Source: CAWHHZ01 sp963829355
Lineage (GTDB): Bacteria > Acidobacteriota > Thermoanaerobaculia > Gp7-AA8 > JAHWKK01
Length of the DNA stretch: 64,000 bases
Direction of reading: 5' to 3'
Assembly (NCBI GenBank): GCA_963829355.1
Contig: CAWHHZ010000013.1
Coordinates: forward strand, 372,001 to 436,000
Positions 55,644-63,969 of the stretch are shown here, in pieces (the first letter of the stretch is position 1; every line of letters starts with the position of its first letter). Under the pieces are notes generated by a model. That model searched no databases and was not told the origin of the DNA. It worked only from the letters and a program-made list of their open reading frames with translations. The translations under genes and the position numbers were made by a program.

Positions 55644-56607
55644 TCAGGCGGGTGGTTCAGCCGGGACCGGAGAATCTCCCTCGGGTCCGCCGGGCGGAGG
55701 CTGAGAAGGCGGGCCGGAATCGGGTGAGCTCGCATCGGGAGCCGGCTCCACCGGTACGAAGTCGGCCGGAAGTGGCTCATCCTCGTCGAACGGGTCCTCG
55801 GGCGTGGCGTCAGGGTCGGTCGGCTCGGTCTCGTCCACGATTTCAGGCAGTTCATCCGGCGCCGCTTCTTCCGTTGCGCTCTGGGGAGGTCTCGGACGGC
55901 CCAGTTGCCACGCTGCGTTCTGCTGTGTAGCCCCATCTGCGCATCCGCGAGACGATGATGTCGCGCCTGCTGCGGAGGTATGGTCCTGGATCCCCCGGGT
56001 TCATCTTTCGCGGATTTGGCAGCGCTCCGGCGAGAAGCGCGGCCTGCGAGGGGGAGAGCGAGGCCGCCGACGTCCCAAAATAGTGTCGCGCGGCTGCCTC
56101 GGCTCCATAGACGGTCTCGCCGAACTCGACGAGATTGAGATAGAGCTCCAGGATTCTCTTCTTGCTCAGAACCTGCTCCATCCGACGCGCGATGAGAATT
56201 TCCTTGATCTTTCGCAACGGACTGCGGGAGGGGGAGAGGTAGAGATTCTTCGCGAGCTGCTGGGTGATGGTCGAGCCTCCGCGGCCGAGCTCCTTCTTGT
56301 CGATCGCTTCGCGGAGGACCTTCTCGAGCTCCTCGGTGTCGACTCCCCCGTGCTCATAGAACCGGCTGTCTTCCGAGACGATCACGGCCGAGCGGAGGTG
56401 GGGCGAGATGCGATCGTACGGGACCCAGGTCTGGCGGAGGGTATCGTCTCTTCCCGCCTCACGCAGTTCCTCCTGACGCCGCTCCATGAACTCGGTCGTT
56501 TTCGGATTCTCCGTTTTCAGTTTTCCCACTCTCGGGAACGTGATGAGCTGAAATCCGATGAAGAGGATCAGTACGGCTGCCACGGCGAGGAGAAGCTTGC
56601 GGAACAT
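55644..56607 (-). CDS. mtgA: Monofunctional peptidoglycan transglycosylase MtgA with acidic Pro-rich tail (one frame break)
   Basis: The main frame (to 55852) is a GT51 enzyme: membrane anchor LLLAVAAVLILFIGFQLITF, VSEDSRFYEHGGVD (catalytic Glu), GRGGSTITQQLAKNLYLSPS, and VLSKKRILELYLNLVEFGET. It polymerises lipid II glycan strands in the periplasm. Near 55890 one extra base separates this frame from another that continues EEAAPDELPEIVDETEPTD and a Pro/Glu-rich tail to the stop at 55644. The tail is unusual for MtgA and may be a disordered cell-wall or partner-binding extension. It is divergent from cutA. Confidence 0.88.
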
Positions 56608-56673
56608 TCAATGGAGTGTAGCGCAACGGCGGGAGGATTGGGGTGGTACGATTTTCTCAGCAGGAAGGATCGC

Positions 56674-56985
56674 TTGAACCTCGTTCTCACAACGATCGAC
56701 AACCGGACGGATGCTGAAGAGCTGGCCCGCTCCATCGTGCGAAGCCGGCTCGCCGCGTGCGTCAACATCGTCCATGGCGCAAGATCGATCTATTGGTGGG
56801 ATGACGAGGTGCAGGAGGCCGATGAACTGGTCCTCCTGATCAAGACGCGGAGAGATCTCGTGGGAGATCTCGAAGCATTCATTCGCGAGCATCACCCGTA
56901 CGACCTTCCGGAATTCGTCGTCCTGGCTCCTGAGAGTGTGGCGACTGAGTATCTCAATTGGATCCGGGCATCGACGTCCGGATAG
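56674..56985 (+). CDS. cutA: CutA1-family divalent-ion tolerance protein
   Basis: About 103 residues from a TTG at 56674: NLVLTTIDNRTDAEELARSI, VRSRLAACVNIVHGARSIYW and HHPYDLPEFVVLAPESVATE cover the whole CutA1 fold, which forms trimers with a ferredoxin-like core. The TTG is chosen because AGGAAGGA lies 5-6 bp upstream and it gives the family start; ATG 56610 would add 21 unlikely residues. The link to copper tolerance is historical; the biochemical role is still unclear. Confidence 0.9.
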   Translation: MNLVLTTIDNRTDAEELARSIVRSRLAACVNIVHGARSIYWWDDEVQEADELVLLIKTRRDLVGDLEAFIREHHPYDLPEFVVLAPESVATEYLNWIRASTSG

Positions 56986-57008
56986 AGGGATCTGGTATAA
57001 CCGCCACG

Positions 57009-57764
57009 ATGAGTACAGAAGAACCGCTCAAATACCGCCGCATCATGATCAAGCTCTCGGGAGAGGCCCTGATGGGGAAAGAAACCTACGGAATCTCTCC
57101 CGACACGCTCTCGATCGTGGCCGACGAGATTCACTCGCTCTACGAGCTCGGAATCGAGGTCGCCATCGTGATCGGGGGTGGCAATATCTTCCGCGGGATC
57201 AATGCCGGATCTCAGGGGATTGACAGGGCCGTCGGTGATCACATGGGGATGCTGGCTACGGTCATCAATGCGCTGGCACTCCAGAGCGCACTCGAGAGGC
57301 GCAACATCACGACTCGCGTCACCTCCGCACTCGACATGGACCAGGTTGCTGAGCCGTTCATCCGTCGTCGCGCGATCCGTCATCTGGAAAAGAAACGTGT
57401 GGTGATCTGCGCTGCCGGCACCGGAAATCCCTTCTTCACGACCGACTCCGCCGCCGCACTCAGGGCGAGCGAGCTCGAATGCGAGATCATCTTCAAGGCG
57501 ACGAAGGTCGACGGGATCTACACCTCCGACCCAAAGAAGAACGCCGACGCCACAAAGATCCCGCGGATCACGTATCAGACTGCACTCGAGATGGGTCTTC
57601 AGGTCATGGATGCCTCCGCACTCGACCTCGCCCGAGGAAGCTCAATTCCGATTTGCGTCTTTTCGATGAAGGAACCGGGAAACATCAAACGCGCAGTGAT
57701 GGGCGAGGAGATCGGGTCGCTGGTGACCGACTCGGTCGCTCCGGACAGGGAGAAACAGCAATGA
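57009..57764 (+). CDS. pyrH: UMP kinase PyrH
   Basis: A 251-residue amino-acid-kinase-fold UMP kinase: YRRIMIKLSGEALMGKETYG, VAIVIGGGNIFRGINAGSQG, DHMGMLATVINALALQSALE, and FFTTDSAAALRASELEC. It makes UDP from UMP and is allosterically controlled by UTP and GTP. It overlaps frr by 4 bp, the usual bacterial arrangement. Confidence 0.97.
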   Translation: MSTEEPLKYRRIMIKLSGEALMGKETYGISPDTLSIVADEIHSLYELGIEVAIVIGGGNIFRGINAGSQGIDRAVGDHMGMLATVINALALQSALERRNITTRVTSALDMDQVAEPFIRRRAIRHLEKKRVVICAAGTGNPFFTTDSAAALRASELECEIIFKATKVDGIYTSDPKKNADATKIPRITYQTALEMGLQVMDASALDLARGSSIPICVFSMKEPGNIKRAVMGEEIGSLVTDSVAPDREKQQ

Positions 57765-58318
57765 TCAAAGATGTACTGAAAGATACAGAACGCCGTATGC
57801 AGGGTGCCCTCGAGGCACTTCACGACGAGTTCAAGCATCTGCGGACCGGCCGCGCATCGACTCAGATGCTCGACGGAATCGAGATCGACTATTACGGAAC
57901 GCCGACGCCGCTGAATCAGCTCTCGAGCATGACGGTCCCGGAACCGTCGATGATCGTGATTCAGCCGTGGGAACCGAAGCTCATCCCGACCATCGAGAAA
58001 GCCATCATGAATTCCGGACTGGGCTTCAACCCCACAAACGACGGAAAGATCGTCCGAGTGCCGGTGCCGGCCCTCACCGAGGAGCGGCGCAAGGAGATTT
58101 CGAAGAAAGCGCATGAGATGGCCGAGACGTCACGAACTGCGGTCCGCCAGGTCCGGCGCGACGGAAACGACAAGCTCAAGCAGATGGAGAAGGATCACGA
58201 CATCTCGCAGGACGACGAGAAGCGTGCACTCGACGACGTCCAGAAACTGACGGACAAATACGTCGATGAAATCAACAAGGCCCTCGAGCACAAGGAAGCG
58301 GAGCTGATGGAGGTGTAG
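57761..58318 (+). CDS. frr: Ribosome recycling factor
   Basis: A 185-residue protein matching RRF end to end: RMQGALEALHDEFKHLRTGR, ASTQMLDGIEIDYYGTPTPL, IQPWEPKLIPTIEKAIMNSG and the helical C-terminal half. It splits post-termination ribosomes with EF-G. ATG 57761 overlaps the pyrH stop. Confidence 0.97.
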   Translation: MIKDVLKDTERRMQGALEALHDEFKHLRTGRASTQMLDGIEIDYYGTPTPLNQLSSMTVPEPSMIVIQPWEPKLIPTIEKAIMNSGLGFNPTNDGKIVRVPVPALTEERRKEISKKAHEMAETSRTAVRQVRRDGNDKLKQMEKDHDISQDDEKRALDDVQKLTDKYVDEINKALEHKEAELMEV

Positions 58319-58443
58319 AGGCCTCCTCACAGGCCGCGCAGGCGGCCGAAACAACCTGGCCCAGCGGCGTAAGCCCTGGGACATTGGGCAAGCAGAAATT
58401 CAAGGCCGTGAAGGCGGCCGACAGGAAGTCGAGGCAGTCTGTC

Positions 58444-58465
58444 GGCCGCCTTCGCGGCCTTTTTG
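58444..58465 (+). terminator. Rho-independent terminator after frr
   Basis: GGCCGC-CTTC-GCGGCC followed by TTTTTG: a six-pair GC stem, tetraloop and T-run on the + strand, 126 bp after the frr stop. Confidence 0.85.
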
Positions 58466-58518
58466 TTACCGCGGATTCATGTGTCCCCAGGGCTTACGCC
58501 GCTGGGCTAGGTTGTGTC

Positions 58519-58540
58519 GCGCCGCCTTCGCGGCGCTTTT
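58519..58540 (+). terminator. Second GC hairpin with T-run, just before the ispD ribosome-binding site
   Basis: GCGCCGC-CTTC-GCGGCGC-TTTT, immediately followed by AAGGAGG (58541-58547). It has intrinsic-terminator shape, yet it sits where it could also affect ispD translation. Confidence 0.65.
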
Positions 58541-58562
58541 AAGGAGGGTGTTCCTTTTTCCC

Positions 58563-59240
58563 ATGCATTGCACCGTCATCATCCCCGCCGCCGGGATCGG
58601 CTCTCGTTTCGGAAGTGAGATTCCGAAGCAGTACACCCATGTGGCCGGTCAGCCTGTTCTCGCTGCGACGATTGAGCGCTTTCTCGAGAGCGGTCTCGTC
58701 TCACGACTCATCGTCGCCACCTCGGCAGAAGACGAGTGGTGGGCGGAGCTGTTCGAGTCTCGACGGTGGGAAGGGGTCGAGCGGGTGCAGGGTGGAGCAA
58801 CGCGACAGGAATCGGTTCTGTCCGCCCTCAGGGTGGCGGGTGACGATGGACTCGTCGCGGTCCACGATGCCGTGCGGCCCTACTTCCGACTCGAGACATT
58901 CCGGCGTCTGCTGGAGGCCGCGGAGAAGCACGGAGCGGCTCTGCCCGCTCTGCCCCTGAGGGAGACGGTTCACCGGGTCATCGACGGTGAAGTGAAAGGC
59001 AGCCCGGACCGTTCGGAGCTGTGGGCGGCTCAGACTCCGCAGTGCTTCCGTCTCGAGCTCCTGCAGGAAGTGATGGAGCGCGCGTGGCACGAAGGACTCA
59101 TCGGCACGGACGAGGCGTCACTCGTTGCAAGGTACGATCATCCGGTGAAGGTGATCGAGGGGGACGTCGGCAACATCAAGATCACGACGCCGGACGATGT
59201 CGTGCTGATCGAAGAACTTCTGAAAGGACGTACAGAATGA
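58563..59240 (+). CDS. ispD: 2-C-methyl-D-erythritol 4-phosphate cytidylyltransferase IspD
   Basis: A 225-residue IspD. CTVIIPAAGIGSRFGSEIPK is the CTP-binding signature, ERVQGGATRQESVLSALRVA and VAVHDAVRPYFRLETFRRLL follow, and LWAAQTPQCFRLELLQEVME closes the active site. It is the third enzyme of the MEP isoprenoid pathway. ATG 58563 lies 15 bp after AAGGAGG, longer than usual; GTG 58548 is in frame but too close. It overlaps ispF by 4 bp. Confidence 0.95.
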   Translation: MHCTVIIPAAGIGSRFGSEIPKQYTHVAGQPVLAATIERFLESGLVSRLIVATSAEDEWWAELFESRRWEGVERVQGGATRQESVLSALRVAGDDGLVAVHDAVRPYFRLETFRRLLEAAEKHGAALPALPLRETVHRVIDGEVKGSPDRSELWAAQTPQCFRLELLQEVMERAWHEGLIGTDEASLVARYDHPVKVIEGDVGNIKITTPDDVVLIEELLKGRTE

Positions 59241-59710
59241 TTCGCGTGGGACAAGGCATCGATGTACACCGGTTCGTGGAGGACCGGCCACTGATTCTGG
59301 CGGGCGTGAAGATCAGCGATCAGGGCGGGCTCGACGGGCACTCCGACGCGGACGCCGTTCTTCATGCGGTCACCGATGCCCTGCTGGGGGCCATCGCCGC
59401 CGGTGACATCGGGGAGCACTTTCCATCGAGCGACGAGCGCTGGCGCAACGCGCCATCGTCCCGATTCATCGAGCGCGCCTGTAATCTGATCTTCGGCGCC
59501 AAGGGGAGTGTCGTGGCTCTTGATGTCACGATCATCGCCGCACGTCCGAAACTCTCGCCCCACCGCCTCGCCATGCGCGAATCGCTCGCAAAGCTGCTCG
59601 GCATCCCCCTCGACCGCGTGAGCGTCAAAGCCACCACCACCGACGGCCTCGGCTTCACCGGCCGCGGTGAGGGCCTGTGCGCCATGGCCATCGCGACGGT
59701 CGAGACTTAG
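59237..59710 (+). CDS. ispF: 2-C-methyl-D-erythritol 2,4-cyclodiphosphate synthase IspF
   Basis: A 157-residue IspF: RVGQGIDVHRFVEDRPLILA with the DxH zinc ligands, GLDGHSDADAVLHAVTDALL, DIGEHFPSSDERW and VSVKATTTDGLGFTGRGEG. It acts two steps after IspD in the MEP pathway; the adjacent ispD-ispF arrangement is common. Confidence 0.97.
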   Translation: MIRVGQGIDVHRFVEDRPLILAGVKISDQGGLDGHSDADAVLHAVTDALLGAIAAGDIGEHFPSSDERWRNAPSSRFIERACNLIFGAKGSVVALDVTIIAARPKLSPHRLAMRESLAKLLGIPLDRVSVKATTTDGLGFTGRGEGLCAMAIATVET

Positions 59711-59713
59711 GCG

Positions 59714-59823
59714 TTTGCAGCGGACAGAAGTGTGGACAGAGACGTGGACAGAAGCGTGGACCGGGTAAGTTTACGTCCGCGCTTTCGTCCACGTCTCTGT
59801 CCACGTATTCGTCCACGCTTCAC
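59714..59823. repeat. Inverted GTGGACAGAA word arrays
   Basis: GGACAGAAGTGTGGACAGAG ... GTGGACC on the left and its reverse complement GTCCACGTCTCTGTCCACG on the right, separated by about 15 bp. The two halves fold into a hairpin of about 40 bp per arm between ispF and gltX1. The same word recurs at 63594-63792. Confidence 0.75.
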
Positions 59824-59858
59824 GATTTAGTCGCTGGCTTTGAAATATAGTTCTCACC

Positions 59859-61367
59859 ATGACTGAAGTTCGCACTCGATTCGCTCCTTCCCCCACCGGA
59901 CATCTCCACGTCGGAGGTGCGCGTACGGCCATCTTCAACTGGTTGTTCGCGCGGCGTCACGGTGGGACATTCATCGTTCGCGTCGAGGACACTGACCAGG
60001 CGCGATCGACCCGCGAGTCCGAGCAGGCGGTGCTCGATGATCTGCGCTGGCTTCGCCTCGAGTGGGACGAAGGTCCGGAGATCGGCGGCGATCATGGGCC
60101 TTACAGGCAGTCGGAGCGCCTCGATCTTTACCGGCGGCATGCGGACGAGTTGATCGCGAGTGGGCACGCGTACCGTTGCTTCTGCAGCGAAGCAGCACTC
60201 GAGAAGCAGCGTGAGCGGGCCCGCGCAGAGAACCGGTCCCCACACTACGAGCTCACCTGTTTCGCCGTACCTTCCGGCGAGTCCGAGCAGCGGGTCGCGA
60301 ACGGCGAGGAGTACGTCGTGCGTTTCCACGTCCCGAAGGACGAAGGTGCCGAGCACTCCGGCGATGTATCGATCGACGATCTGATTCGCGGCGAGGTGAG
60401 CTGGAAGAGCGAGTCGCTCGGCGACTTCATCCTGCTTCGGGCCGACGGAATGCCGACGTACAACTTCAGCGTCGTGGTCGACGATCACGACATGCGCATC
60501 TCCCACGTCATCCGCGCAGAGGAGCATCTGACGAATACGCATCGGCAGGTCCTGATCTACCGGGCGTTCGGCTGGGACGTGCCGGCGTTCGCGCACGTCT
60601 CGCTGATTCTGGGTGAGGATCGCTCGAAGCTCTCGAAGCGACACGGTGCGACGTCGATCACTAATTTTCAGGAAGATGGATACCTCCCCGAGGCGCTCGT
60701 GAACTACCTGACGCTGCTGGGGTGGACTGATCCGGAGGAGCGGGAAAAGCTGGCTCCCGACGAGATCGCGAGACTCTTCTCGTTCGACAACGTGACGGCC
60801 TCTCCCGCGATCTTCGACATCAACAAGCTGACCTGGCTCAACGGCCTCTATCTTCACGAGATGGAGGGGGCGGCACTCGCGTCTCTCGTCGCTCCCAGAA
60901 TTGAAACGAAGGGCTGGATCACCGAACGCACCGATGAAGTGATGCGATGGCTCGAGGAGGCGTGCGAGGCGGTGAAGACCGATTGCGTGACGGTGCACCA
61001 GTTCGTCGAGGCGCTCGAGCCGTTCTTCGTCTGGACGCCGGAACAGGTCGCGCAGGAAGCCGAGCATGTGGATGCGCTGGCGGGATCACATGACGTGCTC
61101 GAGACGCTCGAGCGTGATCTGGAAACCAACGGCGCCCCGAAAGACGGCGACGCCTACAAGGCAATGGCCGACCGCGTCAAAGAGGCCTCCGGAGCAAAGG
61201 GAAAACAGCTCTTCATGCCGATCCGCATCGCCCTCACCGGCCGCGCGCACGGCCGCGAGCTCCAGAAACTCGTCCCGCTCCTCGACCGCGCCATGGAGAT
61301 CGATGGACTGGGGACACCAGCCTCGCCCCTGGAACGCGTACGATCCTTGCGGAAGGCATTGGAGTAA
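59859..61367 (+). CDS. gltX: Glutamyl-tRNA synthetase, first paralogue
   Basis: A 502-residue enzyme: HIGH motif in APSPTGHLHVGGARTAIFNW, cysteine-containing insert YRCFCSEAALEKQRERARAE, and KMSKS-type motif in DRSKLSKRHGATSITNFQ. It is longer than the paralogue at 40266-41672 and differs in the motif contexts (LSKRHG here, LSKRTG there). It sits among housekeeping genes, so it is likely the main glutamyl-tRNA(Glu) enzyme. Confidence 0.95.
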   Translation: MTEVRTRFAPSPTGHLHVGGARTAIFNWLFARRHGGTFIVRVEDTDQARSTRESEQAVLDDLRWLRLEWDEGPEIGGDHGPYRQSERLDLYRRHADELIASGHAYRCFCSEAALEKQRERARAENRSPHYELTCFAVPSGESEQRVANGEEYVVRFHVPKDEGAEHSGDVSIDDLIRGEVSWKSESLGDFILLRADGMPTYNFSVVVDDHDMRISHVIRAEEHLTNTHRQVLIYRAFGWDVPAFAHVSLILGEDRSKLSKRHGATSITNFQEDGYLPEALVNYLTLLGWTDPEEREKLAPDEIARLFSFDNVTASPAIFDINKLTWLNGLYLHEMEGAALASLVAPRIETKGWITERTDEVMRWLEEACEAVKTDCVTVHQFVEALEPFFVWTPEQVAQEAEHVDALAGSHDVLETLERDLETNGAPKDGDAYKAMADRVKEASGAKGKQLFMPIRIALTGRAHGRELQKLVPLLDRAMEIDGLGTPASPLERVRSLRKALE

Positions 61368-61369
61368 CA

Positions 61370-61559
61370 ACGATGAACGATGAAAGAGGAACGATGAAGG
61401 ATGAACGATGAACGATGAAGAAAAAAGCATGAAAATCGCCATGCAGTGCTCACAAGCTCCGGGCTTCCTTCAGCGCTCCTTTTCCCATCGCCTTCATGAG
61501 GCATCGGCGGGAAGCGGGATCGTTCCTTGTTCATCGTTCATCGTTCATCGTTCATCGTT
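61370..61559. repeat. Inverted AACGATGAA word arrays between gltX and pyrD
   Basis: AACGATGAACGATGAA words (61370-61420) on the left and TTCATCGTTCATCGTT words (61529-61559) on the right pair with each other around a 100-bp centre. The right array ends at the pyrD start codon, leaving no room for a conventional ribosome-binding site. Confidence 0.75.
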
Positions 61560-62612
61560 ATGTATCACTTAGTCCGCCCCATCCTCTTCCGCCTCGACCC
61601 CGAACGGGTTCACGAGGCGACGAAGTTCCTGCTGAAGATCGGTCAGCCGGTCCCGGGGAAGACGTGGGCGTGGGAAGCGCTCTGGACCTCGCGCGTCGAG
61701 CGACCGGTCGAACTGTGGGGGATGCACTTCCGCAACCCCGTCGGCATTGCGGCAGGGTTCGACAAGAACGCCGAGCTCGTCCCGTTCCTCCGTACCGTCG
61801 GATTCGGATTCATCGAGGTTGGCACCGTGACGCTCCACCCGCAGCCGGGAAATCCGAAGCCCCGCCTGTTCCGCTACCCGCGCCAGCAGGCTCTCGTCAA
61901 CCGGCTCGGGTTCAACAACGAGGGTGCGGACGCAGTCGCGAAGAGACTCGAGCGCTGGGATCGGAAGTTCGAGCGGCGGGGGGCGAGAGGCGAGAGGCGA
62001 GGACCGCTCGATGTGCCGCTGTTCGTGAACATCGGCAAGAACAAGGACGTACCGCTCGATCAAGCTCCCACCGCCTATCGTGAGACCTACCGGCGGCTCG
62101 CGCCTTTGGCGGATGCCGTCGTGGTGAATGTCTCCTCGCCGAACACCCCGAACCTGCGCGATCTGCAGCGTCCGGAAAGTCTCATCGAGATTCTGACGAT
62201 GCTGCGTGAGGAGCGGAGCGCGGCGACATTCCGGCGTACGGGAGAGCATCCCATTCTCGTCAAGCTCGCTCCCGATCTCGATGATGCGCAGTTGCGCGAG
62301 ACCGTGGACGCGGTCCATGGGATCGCCGACGGGTTGATCGCGACAAATACGACCATCGACCATTCCGCTCTCGCCGGCGAAACGGACGAAACAGGAGGCC
62401 TCTCAGGCCGCCCGCTGTTCGACCGATCGACCGAGGTCCTGAGAAAAATTCGAGAGCAGGTCGGTCCCGACTACCCCCTGATCGGGGTGGGAGGCATCTT
62501 CACCGCCGCTGATCTCGAAGCCAAATTGAGTGCCGGAGCCAACCTCGTCCAGGCCTACACCGGCTTCATCTACGAAGGACCTGGGTTTGTGAGGAAGCTC
62601 CTCGGAGAATGA
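61560..62612 (+). CDS. pyrD: Dihydroorotate dehydrogenase, class 2 (quinone-type)
   Basis: A 350-residue class 2 enzyme: the N-terminal membrane-associated helices YHLVRPILFRLDPERVHEAT, GIAAGFDKNAELVPFLRTVG, VNVSSPNTPNLRDLQ with the catalytic Ser, and GVGGIFTAADLEAKLSAGAN. It oxidises dihydroorotate with FMN and passes electrons to quinones. A run of GGCGAGAGGCGAGA words at about 61977-62003 inserts FERRGARGERRGPLD between KRLERWDRK and the next conserved segment DVPLFVNIGKN. ATG 61560 follows the word array directly. Confidence 0.95.
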   Translation: MYHLVRPILFRLDPERVHEATKFLLKIGQPVPGKTWAWEALWTSRVERPVELWGMHFRNPVGIAAGFDKNAELVPFLRTVGFGFIEVGTVTLHPQPGNPKPRLFRYPRQQALVNRLGFNNEGADAVAKRLERWDRKFERRGARGERRGPLDVPLFVNIGKNKDVPLDQAPTAYRETYRRLAPLADAVVVNVSSPNTPNLRDLQRPESLIEILTMLREERSAATFRRTGEHPILVKLAPDLDDAQLRETVDAVHGIADGLIATNTTIDHSALAGETDETGGLSGRPLFDRSTEVLRKIREQVGPDYPLIGVGGIFTAADLEAKLSAGANLVQAYTGFIYEGPGFVRKLLGE

Positions 62613-62629
62613 AACGGTTTCGGGTGAGG

Positions 62630-62858
62630 GCGCCAAGGCCCGCGAAGGCGGGCCGAAACAACCTAGCCCAGGGCGTGAGCCCTGGGGCGCATGAACATAC
62701 AGGATATACGAGAGGCCGCGAAGGCGGCCGGCACGAGAGCGCGTCGGAGGACGCCGAGGAGTGTCGCCCGCCTTCGCGGGCTCGAGGATCTGGTGGGATC
62801 CAATGTCCCAGGGCTTACGCCGCTGGGCTAGGTTGTGTCGCGCCGCCTTCGCGGCGCT
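62630..62858. repeat. Type-3 palindromic repeat, second copy
   Basis: The left part GGCCGAAACAACCTAGCCCAG (62651-62671) with GGGCGTGAGCCCTGGGG and the right part CCCAGGGCTTACGCCGCTGG, then AGGTTGTGTCGCGCCGCCTT, match the copy at 58332-58540. It too ends in the hairpin GCGCCGCCTTCGCGGCGC directly before a ribosome-binding site, here AAGGAAG of the rRNA methyltransferase gene. Confidence 0.8.
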
Positions 62859-62871
62859 GTAAGGAAGATTT

Positions 62872-63588
62872 ATGCTCATTTACGGATTCAATGCTGTACG
62901 CGAAGCTGTTCGCTCGACGCCTCGCCAGGTGCGGTATGTCGGGATCGATGCCGGTGCGCGCAAGGGGCGTCTGGGGGAGCTCGAAGCGGAGGCGAAGGCG
63001 GCCGCGATTCCGGTGCGCCGTCTTCAGGGGCGGCAGTTCCAGACGCTCGTGCCGCGCGACGCCGTGCACAACGGCATCGTGGCGGACGTTGCGGATGCCT
63101 CGTACGCGGACGCCGACGAGGTCCTCGATCGCGACACGACGCGGTTCGTCCTTCTCCTCGACGAGATCACCGATCCCCACAACCTCGGGGCGTCTCTTCG
63201 TGTCGCCAACGCGTTCGGTGTCGATCTCGTGATCGTCCCAGAGCACGGAAGTGCCGGACTCACCTCCTCGGCCGTGAAGGCATCGGCGGGCGCGGCATCA
63301 TGGGTTCCGGTCGCTCAGGCGAAGAACCTCTCCCGGCAGATCGAGGATCTCAAGGAGCGCGGCTACTGGATCTACGGAGCCGATGCCGCCGGGGAGCCGG
63401 TCGAGACGGTCGATTTCGCCGACAAGACCGCGATTGTGATGGGAAGCGAGGAGAAGGGGATCCGCCGCCTGGTGCGCGAGCACTGCGACGTCATCGTCTC
63501 GATCCCGATGCAGGGCCAGGTCGATTCGTTGAATGTCTCGACGGCGGCGGCGGTGCTCTGCTGGGAAGTCAGGAGGAGAATGAAGTAG
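62872..63588 (+). CDS. rlmB: SpoU-family 23S rRNA 2'-O-methyltransferase (RlmB-like)
   Basis: A 238-residue SPOUT methyltransferase. The substrate-binding N-terminal domain starts LIYGFNAVREAVRS; the catalytic domain has LLLDEITDPHNLGASLRVAN (motif 1), IVMGSEEKGIRRLVREHCD (motif 2) and VSIPMQGQVDSLNVSTAAAV (motif 3). It is most like RlmB (G2251 of 23S rRNA), though TrmH-type members are close. ATG 62872 follows AAGGAAG. Confidence 0.93.
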   Translation: MLIYGFNAVREAVRSTPRQVRYVGIDAGARKGRLGELEAEAKAAAIPVRRLQGRQFQTLVPRDAVHNGIVADVADASYADADEVLDRDTTRFVLLLDEITDPHNLGASLRVANAFGVDLVIVPEHGSAGLTSSAVKASAGAASWVPVAQAKNLSRQIEDLKERGYWIYGADAAGEPVETVDFADKTAIVMGSEEKGIRRLVREHCDVIVSIPMQGQVDSLNVSTAAAVLCWEVRRRMK

Positions 63589-63593
63589 CTCTT

Positions 63594-63792
63594 GTGGACA
63601 TGGTGGACGTTCGTGGACGGGGTGGACAGAAGCGTGGACGAAAGCGTGGACAGAAGCGTGGACGGAGCTCGAGGCGGCTTTTCCTGTCCACGCTTCTGTC
63701 CACGTCTCTGTCCACGCTTCTGTCCACAAAAGTCCACCAGGTCCACACCCGTCCACGCTTCTGTCCACCGAATCCACGCCATCCACGCTTCT
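63594..63792. repeat. Inverted GTGGACAGAAGC word arrays
   Basis: Left array 63594-63665 (GTGGACAGAAGCGTGGACG words) and right array 63688-63792 (GTCCACGCTTCTGTCCACG words) are complementary around a 20-bp centre. This fills most of the gap between rlmB and tRNA-Thr; the remainder (63793-63893) shows nothing recognisable. Confidence 0.8.
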
Positions 63793-63893
63793 CGGAATAC
63801 GCTCTATCCCCGCTCGGTTAGGCCTCTTTGCCTGTGGCGACACTCCTTGGTGGAGGTCTGCCTCGGATCCTTGAAAAATCGAGCGCCCCTCGG

Positions 63894-63969
63894 GCTGGCA
63901 TAGCTCAGTTGGTAGAGCAGCTGATTTGTAATCAGCAGGTCGCGGGTTCGAGTCCCGTCGCCAGCTCCA
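63894..63969 (+). tRNA. tRNA-Thr (anticodon TGT)
   Basis: A full cloverleaf of 76 nt with encoded CCA. The acceptor strand GCTGGCA pairs with CGCCAGC (one A-C mismatch at the seventh pair). The D-arm TAGCTCAGTTGGTAGAGC is standard. The anticodon stem-loop CTGATTTGTAATCAG carries TGT, and the T-arm GCGGGTTCGAGTCCCGT is intact. The TGT anticodon reads ACA and by wobble other Thr codons. Confidence 0.97.

Larger units (their letters stand above)
58332..58540. repeat. Type-3 palindromic repeat (CCCAGCGGCGTAAGCCCTGGG)
   Basis: The left arm (58340-58384) has AACAACCTGGCCCAGCGGCG...CCCTGGGACA; the right arm (58491-58536) has TCCCCAGGGCTTACGCCGCT and AGGTTGTGTCGCGCCG. They pair as one large hairpin that encloses the terminator at 58444-58465. 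A second copy lies at 62630-62858, and a fragment at 26835-26869. Confidence 0.8.

Noticed and set aside
63594..63792. CRISPR array
   Set aside because: The words vary in length, are contiguous without unique spacers, and appear as inverted halves; no cas genes are present.
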